Source of the DNA: Onchocerca lupi
Lineage: Eukaryota > Nematoda > Chromadorea > Rhabditida > Onchocercidae
Assembly (NCBI GenBank): GCA_028564675.1
Contig: JAOVVO010000214.1
Location: 49,226-113,225, forward strand
Reading direction: 5' to 3'
Length of the DNA stretch: 64,000 bases
This document shows positions 1 to 13,700 of the stretch, piece after piece. Position numbers and translations under genes: made by a program. A model generated the notes under the pieces. That model made no database searches. It was not told the DNA's origin and worked only from the letters and a program-made list of their open reading frames with translations. Positions within the stretch are counted from its first letter, which is position 1. Every line of letters begins with the position of its first letter.

Positions 1-1
1 C

Positions 2-160
2 GATAGAATGTCTAGTAAAGATGACCAAAATATTAATTCATAAAAAAGATTACATGAAATCAAAAAGAATCCTAATTTATCGAAAAATGCAATATTTTCC
101 CCATGTTATCCCGTATTTTCGGATCCTTTTGTGGAAGAAATGAGTTTTTCGATTTATTAC
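2..160 (+). other. coding-like fragment at window edge, possible 3' end of a gene
   Basis: One frame from base 2 reads as coding-like protein but is interrupted by a TAA at 41-43 and ends at a TGA near 158. The second part includes the words NPNLSKNAIFSPCYPVF and DPFVEEMSFSIYYCKS, whose composition is unlike the surrounding low-complexity DNA. It could be the last exon of a gene lying to the left, with the real exon starting after the TAA (an AG lies just before NPNLSK), or a decayed copy. I do not recognise the protein. The evidence is only an open frame and amino-acid composition. Confidence 0.25.
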
Positions 161-1791
161 TGCAAAAGTTGAAAAATATGAAATAAATGCAAACATTTAT
201 CGGATGAAAATCGTCTTGCATGATTTCATTCACGAACTGCTAAAATATATCCAAGTGTCATTGATATTAGAATCAAGTGAAATATTTGTTTAAATCGAAG
301 AGAATTAAAAGATGAATTGTTAAGATTTATTTATTTTTTTTTTTTTTATAAAAAATTTTTTCTTACATGAATAATCGTTTGCTTGAATATAGCGTAAACA
401 TTGAATGTCTGCTCTAATTAGGCCATTCTTGGTAAACAAAATTAGTGTTGTGGGATGAATCAAACAATGAATTAGTAAAATCATGTGATAACAATATGAG
501 AAATAATGCTTCACTAATGAAAATTTCGATTCAGAAATTTTCAAAATGAACATTGTCAGAAACATTCAGCAGACAAACTAGAATAATCATCCAATTCTCG
601 CTATTGAATTCTAATGTCAACATTTTTTTTTTTTTGATGAATGAATTCTATTGCAATAATTAGCAATAATCATCATATTTTCTATCATTTCTTTTTCTTC
701 ATCATTTTCGCGAAAATTTACAATAACTGAAATCTTCAGCTGTGATCGATTGAATACGAAGAAAATTTCTCTGTTAGCAAATTTCCGCTATTTGAATTTT
801 TAATCAAAATTTGTTCTGATTATTCATTTTGTTTAATGCCTTCACATTCTATTATTTTTCAGAGAATTATATAATCATTTATAGACTTTATTAATTAAAT
901 TTGTTAACAAACCAATAGATAGCAACAAAAACATAAAAATTTATTTGTATAAATTAATGTTATAGCTGAAATGCTAAAATACTATTTCAATTTCGATGTC
1001 CAATATTTTAATGCACAGAAAAAAAGTGAATTAATGAAAGAATAGAATGAAAATTAAAATTTTTCAATTTGAAAGTTATTAGGAAATCAAAATCAGCTCA
1101 ATCATTTTTCCCAACCTTTTTCTATCTATCTAAAATTGTGAATTTGATTTTAAATTTACGACAAATTATTGTATTATCGATGAAAGTTACTGAACAATAT
1201 TGTTGAATTTTTCATTTCGTTTCGTATTTTTGGCTTTTACGCAACCAATCATATCATCATGAAATCAACTTATCATCTTTGTTGACTTCAAATAAGCATG
1301 AGGAATCAGTGCCATAACTGCAGTATGATGCTACTCGAAGAGTAAATTATGCAATAAATAGGAATTTAATAATTTAATTTCCATTCCATATCCTTTTCAT
1401 ACTAATTTCATTCTATGAAATATACGCTTTCCTATTAAAAATTCATCAAAAAATCATTTCTAATTAAATGTTTGTGGAGAATATTTGTTCTCAGTATGCT
1501 TCATTATCAATTGTCATACTCATTTTTCCATTCATATGTTTTTTTTCTATTTCATTTACAAAACTTTTAGATTGAAAATTTTATTTTAGATGCAAATCCT
1601 TCTATCTTTCCATGTTATCATCACTGAATTAATTATTTGAAAAAAATATTATACATATATATATATATTATATTTAATTGCTTTTGCGAAATAATTTAAC
1701 TTCAGACTGAAAATTTCTTATTTTTCTATGCTGCTTGCATTGTTATTGTAATAAATATTAAATATTTTAATAAACAATAATTCATAACGCC

Positions 1792-1820
1792 AATAATAAT
1801 AATAATAATAATAATAATAA
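1792..1820. repeat. AAT microsatellite
   Basis: About ten uninterrupted copies of the trinucleotide AAT. Confidence 0.9.
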
Positions 1821-2944
1821 AGTAAAATGATCTTATTTAATAGAAAAAAAAAAATATTATCGAAATTTGAAACACATAAATATATAGCAAATAGGTTGAA
1901 AGAAACTCTATTTGGTTGATTGTTTATTTAGTGAAGAGTGAATTTTTAATAACTTATTCCTTTTGAGATTCATAATTCATCGGCATTTTGCTTATTATCT
2001 GCCAAAAACTAATTAATTTTCATTCCTTGATTGTTTTTTTTTCTTTGATTTTAGTGAATATAATGTTGAGCTTTTTTATCTTTTCTTTAAAATTTATTAT
2101 TATTGCAGCAAAATTTCTTCATATTTAAAGAAAGAACAATTTTTAAAAATATATCTCAAGAATTTTGCATATTAAGTAAAAACAACTGATAATAAGATAA
2201 TTTCAAGTATTTTTCTTTTTCTTTTTATACAAAATAAAAAGCCTAAATTTTATTTTCCAAAAAATCTAATTAATTATTTAATAAAATTTTTTCATCGTTA
2301 AAAACATGAATCATTTTCAGAAGTATATATGTCGAAATTGTAAAGCAAAAGTAATTTCCGATTTTGTTCGAAGAATGCTTTCCAATTCCAAATGCAAATT
2401 TTAGTAATGCTTTTAACAGAAAGTCAATATTCACTGGATTATATCGCATCTTTCTCATCATTAGTACTGCGCCTGAAATAGCAGCATTGCGCCTTTCATG
2501 GATATTCCAACTTTTCTCCATTTTTCCATTTTACTTATTGAATTTCTCAGAAAAAAAAAAAATAAAAAATAGAAAATTTATTTCTATTTCTGCATTTTTA
2601 ACTGATTTCTTTACTTTTTACATCTTCTTTTTTTTCATTCTTTTTTCCCTTATTCTCTTCAAAAAAAAAAAAACAAAAAAACAAAAAAAGAAATAAAATT
2701 TTCAATACTTGAAAAAATTTTCCAAGCTTAACAAAATGCTTGATTTTTTTTTTTTTCGCACAGATTTTCAAAATGTGATCAATTTTTCAAGCTGATTTAA
2801 TTTGTGAGAATTTTGTTTGTTAATAATATGAATAATGAAGTATGTGGTGAGAAAATTGAATGAAAAAATTCTGAAACTAAATTAGGATGAGGTAGGCTTT
2901 GTAACATTGTTGACATCTTCTAACTATTGATTATTATGAAATAG

Positions 2945-3320
2945 ATATAATCGGAATGTAAAGATGGAAATGAGATTTATACGGAAATAAATTATGTGGT
3001 ACCTCATCTTTTAGGAATAAGTTGTAGGTAAGAGTAAAATTATTGGGAATAAAAATTGCAGTTAAAAGTGAAATTATCCGGAAACAAATTGTAAGTGGGA
3101 TATTTCGGAAACAGATTGCAGGTTGAGAATAAAATTTATCCGGAAATAGATTGAAGATAAAGGTAAGACTTTCCGGAAACAGATTATAGGTGAAGTGAAA
3201 TTACCCAAAAAATAGATTGTGATGGGGATGAGATTATTTTGAAAGCAAATTCTAGTACGAGTAAAATTATCTGGAAGCAGATTATAATGAGTGGAAGATC
3301 TTGCAAATATCCGGAAACTT
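2945..3320. repeat. degenerate minisatellite with a CCGGAAA core
   Basis: About nine diverged copies of a unit of roughly 27-40 bases, each resembling GTAAAATTATCCGGAAAC followed by AGATTGTAGG. Clear cores sit near 3078, 3105, 3140, 3173, 3271 and 3311. The G content is higher than in the flanks. Confidence 0.7.
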
Positions 3321-4715
3321 ACAGGAAAAATTTATAAAAATTGAATAGTTTTTTCTTTCAATATTTGCAACAGTTCTCCCAGATCTTCTTGGTCATTCAA
3401 ATTGTACCATTTTTATTGATTTCGATTTTTCGATCTACAAATAGCCAGAGCTGTCGGGAAAAGAATTAAATTTTATTTAATCGACTAAATCGATAATTAA
3501 CTTAAAAAACATTGTATTATAATTACGTATATATATATATGGATTGTTTATAATTAATAGTTTTGTGTATTTGAAACAAGAATACAAATATATGTATTGG
3601 AATTCATAATGTTTTCTTCTGATTGTTTATTTATCCATTAGCATTCTTTTAGGTTAATTATTTTGGACTTGTTTACTATTTGTTTGGATTTAAATATAAA
3701 GGAAATAGAAATTTGAGAATAATTTTAGCTTTTCTGCGATATTTACAATGAAAAAAGAGCTAAAATTTTCATTTTTTTACAAAATTTTTGAAAGGCTAAG
3801 AAAAAAATAGTAATAGCAATAATATGACATCAAAAAATTATAAAATTAGAATTCATTTTTTTCGTAATTTTTTCCTTAAGCTTTCAATAATATATAGATG
3901 CAGGAAATATTTTCAAGCTGGATTTTTCAAAAAAAAAAAAACGCTTAATTCTGTCCATTGTTATAAAATAAGCAAACATAGAATTTCAGCCAAAATTTGT
4001 TCATTAAATCCTTTTTTAGACAGCTCAAAATCAAAAATCAAAAGAAGCAAATCGATTTCCAGCTTTTTTTTTTAAGCTTCGAAGCTTTATCAGACATTAT
4101 CATTTCAACTATAAGTAATAAATGATTATGCGCAAATGGCTGATGCGATATTTTTCATGATGTTAAATTTTAAAGCGAAATTTATAGAATTTCTTCCAGA
4201 ATTTTGAATACTTTCGCTAAATTTCTGCAAAAATTTCACTCTTTGAAAAATATTGCTTTTTCATTGTTAGAAGATTAAAAATAAAATGTGTAATCATTTG
4301 AGAGAAAATATACTCAAAGGGATTGAAGCGAAAAAGAAAACCCGCCTGGAAAAATGACTTTGGAAAAAAAGACTGGAAGAAAAAAGCGATTTTGACGAAG
4401 TTTTTTGGAAAAATTGTCATCGTTGAATGATTGTTACTTTTTTTTCAGAAGTAATCATTTCTAAAAAAAAAAAAAAAAAAAAATTCATTCATAAATTAAG
4501 ACCAAAAAAAAAAAAGAAAAAATTGTTATGGCAATCAAACAGGTGCGAGTAAATTTCGCAAATAAATGAAAGTTTTATATTTGAAATGAAAGAAAATCAA
4601 TAGTAGCAACTGCGACGAATTTTTTCTTTTTTTTTTCTTTGTCACATTATTTTTATGAACTATAGGTTTTGCAAATTTTTGCTTCAATTCATTCAATCCA
4701 CGACGATAAACTTCT

Positions 4716-7700
4716 ATGCTACCATTTATTGGTTCTATCACAAGAAATTGCTGTTCAATATTGTCAACTGTTCGAGAAAGAATATCACAAGAAGATTTAG
4801 AAGGTGGAATTTTGACAATTGTTGGATTACGCATAGCGAATAGAAATAAGCCGATTAGTCGAAAAGAATCGCAAATTAGCGAACATTTACGATCATTGGA
4901 TGTCATTGATACGGATAATCTTGACAGCAAAATGATCCAATCAATTGATGATAATTCATTTTTTCAAAAAATGAATTTGGCACAAAGTGCGGAATCAGTG
5001 TATCCAATTTTTTCTGAACATTTGCAATCATCATCATCATCAATATCAATGCGACGTCCTTTGTCGCATCATATCGATCGTAAACGAAGTCAATCATTGA
5101 TGTGGGTACGATCAACAACAGAAGAAATGATGGCACGAGTAAGCAGTCGTGCTTCAGATGATCCAAAATTTATGCAATTTGATCTTACAAGAGGTGTGAC
5201 TCTAATCAATCAATCAATCAAATTTTTCAATAGTTAAATTATTGACAATTTTTTTTTTACTTATTCCTTCAATCATTTCATTTATTAAATCTTTCAATTC
5301 TCGGCCTAATGTCTTTTAGTATTATTTTTAAAAGTCTAAAATGTCTAATTCTGAAATCGTTTGCAGAATTTGCATAATTTGATTCTATTAGAAATGTGAT
5401 TTCAATCAATCTACTAAGTTTAACCCTAAGAAATTTTTGATTTTTTTTTTTTTTTTGATCAATTAATTATTGAACTTATCTTTTTTGTAGTTTTTTTCAT
5501 TTTTTTTTTTTTTGTTGGTTTTTGTTTTTCAATATTTTTTTTTTTTGATTCAACCAATTCAATTATTAAATCTCTCAATTCTCAGTTTATTATTGACAAT
5601 TTTCTTCAAAGTTTGATGTACCTAATTAATTCCGAAATCACTTCATCTGAAGTGATTTTTATAGTTTGTTTCCATTATAACTGTGATTTCTTAGTGTAAA
5701 TCTATTGAGTTTATTAATAACAAATTTCCGACTGTCTTTTTTCTTTTTGTTTCAATCAATTCATAATTTTTCAACTCTCCACCTATTGTCTTCTGAAGTT
5801 ATTCTACAGAGTTTGACCTATCTAATTGATAAATCTACTCATTTTTGATTTAATCACGATTCAGTCACTTCAATATGTTTGCCTAGACTAATTTAATTTG
5901 CTTATTTATTATTTTGCAAAGAAATCAAATCAATCATTGAATTGCATTCGAATCATTCCCTACTTATTTTGAACAGTTGAAATAACATAATTTTATTATT
6001 TTTAGCACAATTGAGAAAAATAATTTTAATTAAATGAAATTTCATCGATTTAGAACTTTCATTCTCTCTGCATTTTTCAGTTTCATTTCTTATGCAAATC
6101 CACTTTTCTTTTCTTTTGCATATTAGTCATTATTCAAATACACTATTTTTGAAAATATAGCATTCATGGAACAAAATTTGATAATTTCATTAATGATAAA
6201 TCGAATTTTGCGATATATTCCCAGATGATGCATTCTTCAATTTTCTTGTGAAATAATCATATACAACATAATTAGTACTATATAAATAATCATATAAGTT
6301 AAAAATTAGATAGATATGATGGTAAATGTTATTTATTAGATAGTATAATTTTGCAAAAATTATTTCACTGAATGAACAAAAATGAAAAGTATTTTTTAGC
6401 AATCTTTTATAACTTTTAGAAATTTTTTTCATTAATTCTTGTTAACAAAAAGAGAACAAAAAAGAAATCGAAAAGAAATAAAATTTTATTTTACCGTTTC
6501 TTACTTTTCTTTTTTTAAATTAATGAGTAAAGAAATTTTTCTTTTTTTTCTTAAATATAAAATGCAAATTTTGGAATGAAACGCAAAAGATAAATTTTCG
6601 GAAATTTTTGATTAAAAAAAAAAAAAAAAAAAAGATTTTTCGGAATATGTTAGAAGTGACCAATTTAAAATGCTCTATTTCTTTGCAGTTATAATTTTTT
6701 CTTACTTCTATTGATTTTAGTTATTTGTATACTTATAGATATTATCAGTATTAAATAATACTTGAAATTAAAAGACTTTTAACAAAAAAACTTTGCTCCT
6801 TTTCATTGCCATATGGATCAATTTTTTTTTCTTTTTTTTTTTTTTTTTTGCTGTTCAACTTCAATTTCATTTCACAAATTCGTATATTCTCGTTTTTTTC
6901 TTCAGCCTTTTTTGTTAACCTGAAGGAAATGATTATTATTCGAAGTGATAAAAATATATTCAATAAATCAGTAAATGTGGTCAAATACTTTTTTTAATAA
7001 TATCATGAATAAATAAATGGACGAATAGAGCATAAATAAATATTAAAAACAATCAAATAAATAAATACTATAAACAAATAAACATCATAATATCATAAAC
7101 AAATATCAGAAGCAATAAACAGACAACAGTATAAACAATTATAGTAAAAAAATAAGCAAAAAACACGATAAGTAAATATCATAAACAAAGATATGATTTC
7201 AAAAATAGCATTTTGTATAAAAGATATGAAGAGAAAAGCGCAAGACATTATTTGAAAAAAAAAAAGAAAAGAAATAAGAATTATTATTTATCACAAAAAT
7301 TGCAAATTTATCGCAATTTTAATTAATCTTAGCATACATTCAACTAATTTGCAATTTAATTATCTTAAACGATGATAGCAAATAATTGTAATAATGATAC
7401 ATTAAATGTTTGCAACTTTATAAAATTGTAAAACAATAATTTATTATGCAAGATGATAAGGATAGCAATGATCAGAGCAACAAATTACTGTTAATGAATT
7501 AATGATTATAATTGTAAATTGATAAAGCGATATTGTTTTTTTCTATATTTATAATATAAAACAATGATACTTTTAATTGATATCACTTTTTTATTAACAT
7601 ATTCATATATAAAATGCACACCAAAAAAAAAAAACTTGTTTTCTTTGTTGTATATTTAATGTATATATTTAAGAAGATAATTAAAAAATTTGTAATTCGA

Positions 7701-10700
7701 AAATTTTCCGCAATTAAGATTTTAAATACAACAATTAAGATTTTAAAATAAATTTTCAAAAATATACATAATTAAAAAATTTTCGAAAAAAAAAGGACAA
7801 AAAATATGAAAATATAAATGAAATGCATGAAAAATAGTAAATGGAATATAATAACATGTTTCGAAAATGTTAGCTCTTCTTCGAGAGAAAAGCAAATTAT
7901 GTTCTTTTCATGATAATACAGCATGCATGCTAATTATTATTATGTTTGCAGAATTGAAATTATGAATTTTTATAAAATTTTAAATATCATCAAAGAAAGG
8001 TTGGAAATTTTTGAATAAGTTTATGCAATATAAAAAAAAAATTATAAATCAATTATGTAACGTTGAAATTTTTCCAATTCAAAAAAGATTGTGACATCTT
8101 TTTTTTAGCTCTCTTATCCTATGTCCTCTATTCCTTCTTCCTTTCTCGAATGGATTGGCTAAAAAATGGAAAAGTTTTTTTCAAAGGAATGGACAACTTT
8201 TCTTTCGTGCATTTTAAATGATACAACTGTTTGTGTCAAGTTTCTAAGGTTTCAAAATATTATTTCTTTTTTTTTTTTTTTTTTTTTGTTCTTCAAGCTC
8301 ATGTTTTGAATTATTGTAATTTAGAGTTACTTTGGTTTCAATTCCATTTGTAAGTTTATAATTTTTGATAACCATTAAACTATTTTTTTTTCTCTGGAAA
8401 TTTCTGATTTTAAGTCAATATTAAAATTATGAAAAATTTGTTCCTAAGGATTTGCATTCGTGCATAAATGTAATTATTTGATTCAGCAAACTTTGAATTC
8501 ATAAGATATCCTGTTTTATTAGTTTAAGTTCTCTTTTCTTTCTCGAAATTTCTCTTTAAGGCTAATATTAAAATTACAAATAAGAATTTACATTTATGCA
8601 TGCATTCAATTGCATGATTTGATAGTTTTAAATTTATCAAATATTTTGTTGTATTAATTTTTCATATTAATTGCTAATTGAATACATCCATAATTTCAAA
8701 AAACAAATTAAATCTTGTGATCGAAAAATTCGGCAGTTAATTCTATTGGTGATAATCATTTCACTAATGAGAGAATCGGATTATCAATCTTTATTTAGTA
8801 TCATCGGTAAATTATCATTAAATGATAGTAGTAATGAGAGAAAATTCTATGTAAATTTTTGGTAATCTTATCGAACAGTTATAATATGATAGTAATTCGT
8901 TCTTCAGTATTCAAGTGCGAAATTTAATTTCTTTTAAAAATTATCAGTATTATGGACGAAAATGACATAGTGATGATTATAGTAACGTTGCTTGCTTATT
9001 TTTGTTTTTTTATTTATTTGCCAGAAAATCTATCAATTATCAAGAGAAAGAATCGGATATCTATTATGAATGATTTGAATTATGATCAATCAATTATCAA
9101 TATAGTAAAAAATGATACAAATATGCGTCAACAAGCTGAAATTGAGAGAAAATGTGATCGTAAGCTAATATCGGGTCTTTTATCATTTTTTATCCAAATA
9201 TATCACTGGACAAACAATTTTTAATCGAAAAATTGTTTTTACTGGAGTTATTTTAGAGAAATCAATCAATATTGCCATTTTTCAACATTACGATTTATTA
9301 GAAACTAAACTTTTTTACTATTTTAAAAATTAATTGCTTTTCTGTCTTTTCTATAAAAATTCATTGAGCTTTTTTTTTTTCAAAAGTATAACCTTATAAC
9401 TGAAGTAATTTTAATAAATCAATAATTATTCCTTCATTGAATACTTTTGCATTTCAAATTTATATTAATTGGAATTTTTACTTTTCTCTTCTTGTTATTC
9501 ATAGTTTTTTTATAGAATTAAATTTGAAATTCACGATTGAAATGAAATCTTCATTTTAAAGACAAAATTTTTTTTGTTGTACGAATTCATTCGTAACGGT
9601 ATTTTGGTGACTACTTAATGCATATATTAGAAATGATTGTTAATGAAATTATGCTAAATGAGTTTATTAGAGGTTTATTTGTAAACAAAAAAAAAAAATA
9701 AACAAATAATTAGCGTGTTTATTAAAGGAAATCAATAGCAATCACTTTTCAATTAAAATATTATCAAATTAAAACAGCCAATTATAAAATATGCTAATCA
9801 ATAATGTCATCCAAATAATATGTCATTTTAATTTCAGTTAATAATAAATTAGAGCAATTAAAGGATAATAAAATTTGAGTGAAAATATACTGTTGTTTTG
9901 CTATAAATTTACCAACTATTATTTGATCACTCCATTTTTGAAAATTTAACAATTTATCAATTCTAAAAATCAAATAATCAAATGACAGTTTGTGAAATAT
10001 TTGAAATGAAAAATACGATTATTCCTAAAATTGGAATTATTCGAATCGATTAAAATAATTTCAATAATATCTCTTCATTTCTTTCTTCTTTTTTCTTTCA
10101 CACTGTATAAGCTATTTGAATATAATTAAGTATTTATATATGTGTTAATTAATTAATTTATTTTTATTATTTATTCACTTATTAAAGGTAAGAAATTTTT
10201 TCTTTTTACATTTCATTTTTTACTTAAATTCATGTTTTTGTAGATTGATAAAATTCATTTTTTTTAATAAACTTAGATTTCTAAACTTAAGAACTTAAAT
10301 TAAATAAATTAGCAATTAACTTAAATTTTTTTAACAAACTCAAACTTAATTTTACTCGAAATTTTATTGTTTTTATTCTTATCTTTTATTTCAGCAAATA
10401 TACAAAGTGAATTAGGTTTCTGTGGTTGGATTCTAACGATTTTATCTTATATATTGATCTTTTTAACACTGCCAATCTCAGTATGTATGTGCGTCAAAGT
10501 AAGTTAATTTTTTTATTATTTTCAATATTTTTTTATCTGATAATCATTTTTAAATTTAAGTATTTGAATATTAATTTTCCATATACAGAAATGTATATTA
10601 TTCTTTTTATTACTCCGGAGAAGCAATGAAATTTTGCTTTTTTCTGTTTTTTATACAACACTCATCTTTAAATTTAAATATTTTAGTGTTGATTTTTTCA

Positions 10701-13700
10701 TCTTTAGCCAGAAAATTGCAAACTCTAGATAAAAAAAAAAGAAAAACAAAAAAAAAATTTAATTTTAGCGCTTTTGCTTCTAATTATTTGCATCGATTTA
10801 TTGATAAGCAACATTATTTGGCAAAACTTGATTAAATAATTATATGTTCTAAAGTTTTTTGATAAATTTTTTTTAAGATTAATATTTTCTTGGTGCAAAA
10901 AAAAAAAAAAAATATGTTACACTTCATGAAGATTGAGAATTAGGATACTTTTTGTGATAATATTTAAAAATTTAATCGACTAATCATTAGTTTGAAGAAA
11001 AGATTCAATTAGAAGCTTTAGAACATATAATTATCAAAATAAATATTTTGATGAAATATTCAAAAATATAAAAATATGGAAAAATGATTAGAAAATCAAA
11101 AAAAATAGGAAAAATAACATGTGAACAGTAAGATTTATTATAATTTATCATTCTTTTAGAAGTTTTACCGAAATATTTCTTACAGGTTGTACAAGAATAT
11201 GAAAGAGTCGTGATATTTCGATTAGGTCGCTTAATGCCTGGTGGTGCAAAAGGCCCCGGTTTGTTGTTAAATTCATTTCAATTCTAATCAATATTTATAA
11301 CGTATCCAATTTTATTTGAATATTTCCAAATTTTAAAAATTTTACAATTAATTATGAAAAAATTTTTGAAAAAATTTTATCAATATTTAGGTATATTTTT
11401 TATTATGCCATGCATAGATACATATCGTAAAGTTGATCTGCGTGTAATCTCATTCGAAGTGCCTCCTCAAGAGGTATGTAAAATTACAACTTTTACTTTG
11501 ATTGAATATACTATCGATTTTTTTCAATCCTAAATATTTTTTTTTTACAAATTTTTTTTCTTCAATTTTTTACTTATATATTTTATTAGAATTTGGAAAT
11601 TTTAGCAAATTATATCGTATTGAAATACCAAAGTCAGATTTCATATGAATATATGCAAAATGAAAAAAAATATACTTAATTATTTCTTCGACAGTTCATT
11701 CCATTTCTTATCTGTCGGATAATTTAACTGATTTTTCCTATAATCGATTTGTCAATCTTTTTTAGTAATTAAAATTTTATCATCTTTTCATCAAATACTA
11801 ATTAACATTGCCATAAACTAAATTAAATATTGAAACAAATTATTGTTATATATTTATTATTACTTAATCTTAAGCTAATTTTTATTTTGGGAGAACACTT
11901 TAAAGTTTTGTAAAAATTTCGCTCAATTTTTTAGATTCTTTCTAAGGATTCGGTAACTGTAGCCGTAGATGCAGTTGTGTATTTTCGAATATCAAATGCT
12001 ACTGTATCGGTTACTAATGTTGAAGATGCTGCAAGGTTCATTTTTTATCATAATTTTTTTTTTGACTGAATACACAATTGTTTTTAAAAAATTCAATTTC
12101 AAAAGATAAACTCAGAACGAATAAAACGAAATTAATTGACAGTTAATTTGAAAAAACAAGCGTAAATTTGATTTCATTCAATTCTTGAAAATAGATACCT
12201 ATAAAAAATTATTATAAATATTTTTATAGTATACATTCTTAGATAATGCAGTGTTTTGTTTCATACTGTATGAGATAGCTAATAAAGGAATTTATTTAGT
12301 CTGTTTCTTTTGTACCGTATAAAATAACTAACAAAGGAACAATCAATACCGTTTCTTTTCGTATCGTATAAGATAGCTAACAAAGAAATCACTTAGTACG
12401 GTTTATTTTGTACCGTATCAAGACAACTAAATTGTCTAACAAAAGATTCACTCAATACAAAATATTTATAAAATTCAGATCAACAAAGTTACTCGCACAA
12501 ACAACATTACGAAATATTCTTGGAACAAAAACATTAACCGAAATGCTTTCTGATCGTGAAGCTATTTCATTGCAAATGCAAGTAAGTTATTTTTCAATCT
12601 TTTTTCTTTCTTTTTTAACTCTTCAATAAAGTTTTTAACTCTTAAGTAACGAATACAATAAAATAGAGTAAATTCAAAAATTTTATAACACAATAAAAAT
12701 TTCAATTTTATTATTTGTCTAAAATAAAATAAAGTCAAATTTAGAATTATCACAACAAATAATAATTGCTGCAGCTGTGATTAGCTATGTTTCGAAAACG
12801 TTTATCAGCGTGTAAAAAGAAGGGAAAATTTGATTTTGTAATAAATGAAAATTTGCATTTTTCAGATAACTCTCGATGAAGCTACAGAACCTTGGGGAGT
12901 TAAAGTGGAAAGAGTAGAAGTAAAAGATGTTCGACTTCCCATTCAACTTCAACGTGCTATGGCTGCAGAAGCTGAAGCTGCACGTGCAGCTCGAGCTAAG
13001 GTTAATTCGCTTTTCAAAATTCTTTCATGAAAAATTGATTATTTATCAATTTAATGTTATTAGATTAAAGGGAATAATTTCACGGTTAATAACTTCTGAA
13101 ACTGGTGATCTTTGCATGATTGAATCAATGTTTTGATAACGTGGCACATTTATTTCGTGGTTAAGCAAAGTAGTATGACCTGACCTAATGACAATACCTG
13201 ACGTGAAAATATACGTGAGCAGCACTGAACGTCAGCAAAAATATATACGTCCCACGTACATCCTAATTATTTTCCATAGTTTCTTTCTGAAATAAAGATC
13301 AATTCATTCCTTTTTCTTTCACTCAAATTTTAGGTAATTGTTGCGGAAGGTGAACAGAAAGCATCACGAGCACTTAAAGAAGCTGCTGAAGTAATCGCCG
13401 AATCACCATCTGCTTTGCAATTACGATATTTGCAAACTTTAAATTCAATAAGGTTACTTCGATTTTAATATATCATTTTAAAATGAGCAAATCAAACACA
13501 AATATTATGTTACACAACAATACTAAATAAATAGATAAATGATTTTAAAATACAAGAAATAAATACTGCAAATGAGTATTTTCAAAAACAAATAAATATT
13601 TTTTGATGGATAAATATAAATGTACTATAAACGACAAATTTGAAGACAGAAAATGTAAGAAATTTATGATGAAAAATGTATGAATAAGTAGATAAACGAA

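Larger units (their letters stand above)
161..4715. other. gene-free AT-rich stretch with simple repeats
   Basis: No convincing exon is seen. It contains an AAT microsatellite (1792-1820), AT runs near 1655 and 3530, many A and T homopolymers and a degenerate minisatellite (2945-3320). Open frames near 2270-2700 and 3824-4420 have low-complexity composition and no family resemblance. It may be intergenic or 5' flank of the MEC-2-type gene. Confidence 0.5.
5194..8951. other. intron or inter-exon sequence of the MEC-2-type gene
   Basis: Long AT-rich stretch between the two candidate first exons. It holds the degenerate repeat at 5285-5860, AAACAAATA-type low-complexity DNA (about 6985-7200) and homopolymers. 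An open frame at about 8690-8865 (contains KSCDRKIRQLILLVI) looks mildly coding, but its donors do not match the phase of the exon at 8952, so I leave it out as an exon. Confidence 0.5.

Noticed and set aside
2270..2521. 83-codon minus-strand frame with fairly normal composition
   Set aside because: No family resemblance, no splice partner and no start context; could be chance in a long gene-free region.
2954..2966. GGAATGTAAAGA resembling mature miR-1
   Set aside because: The match ends after the seed region, no star arm is present, and it lies in the minisatellite.
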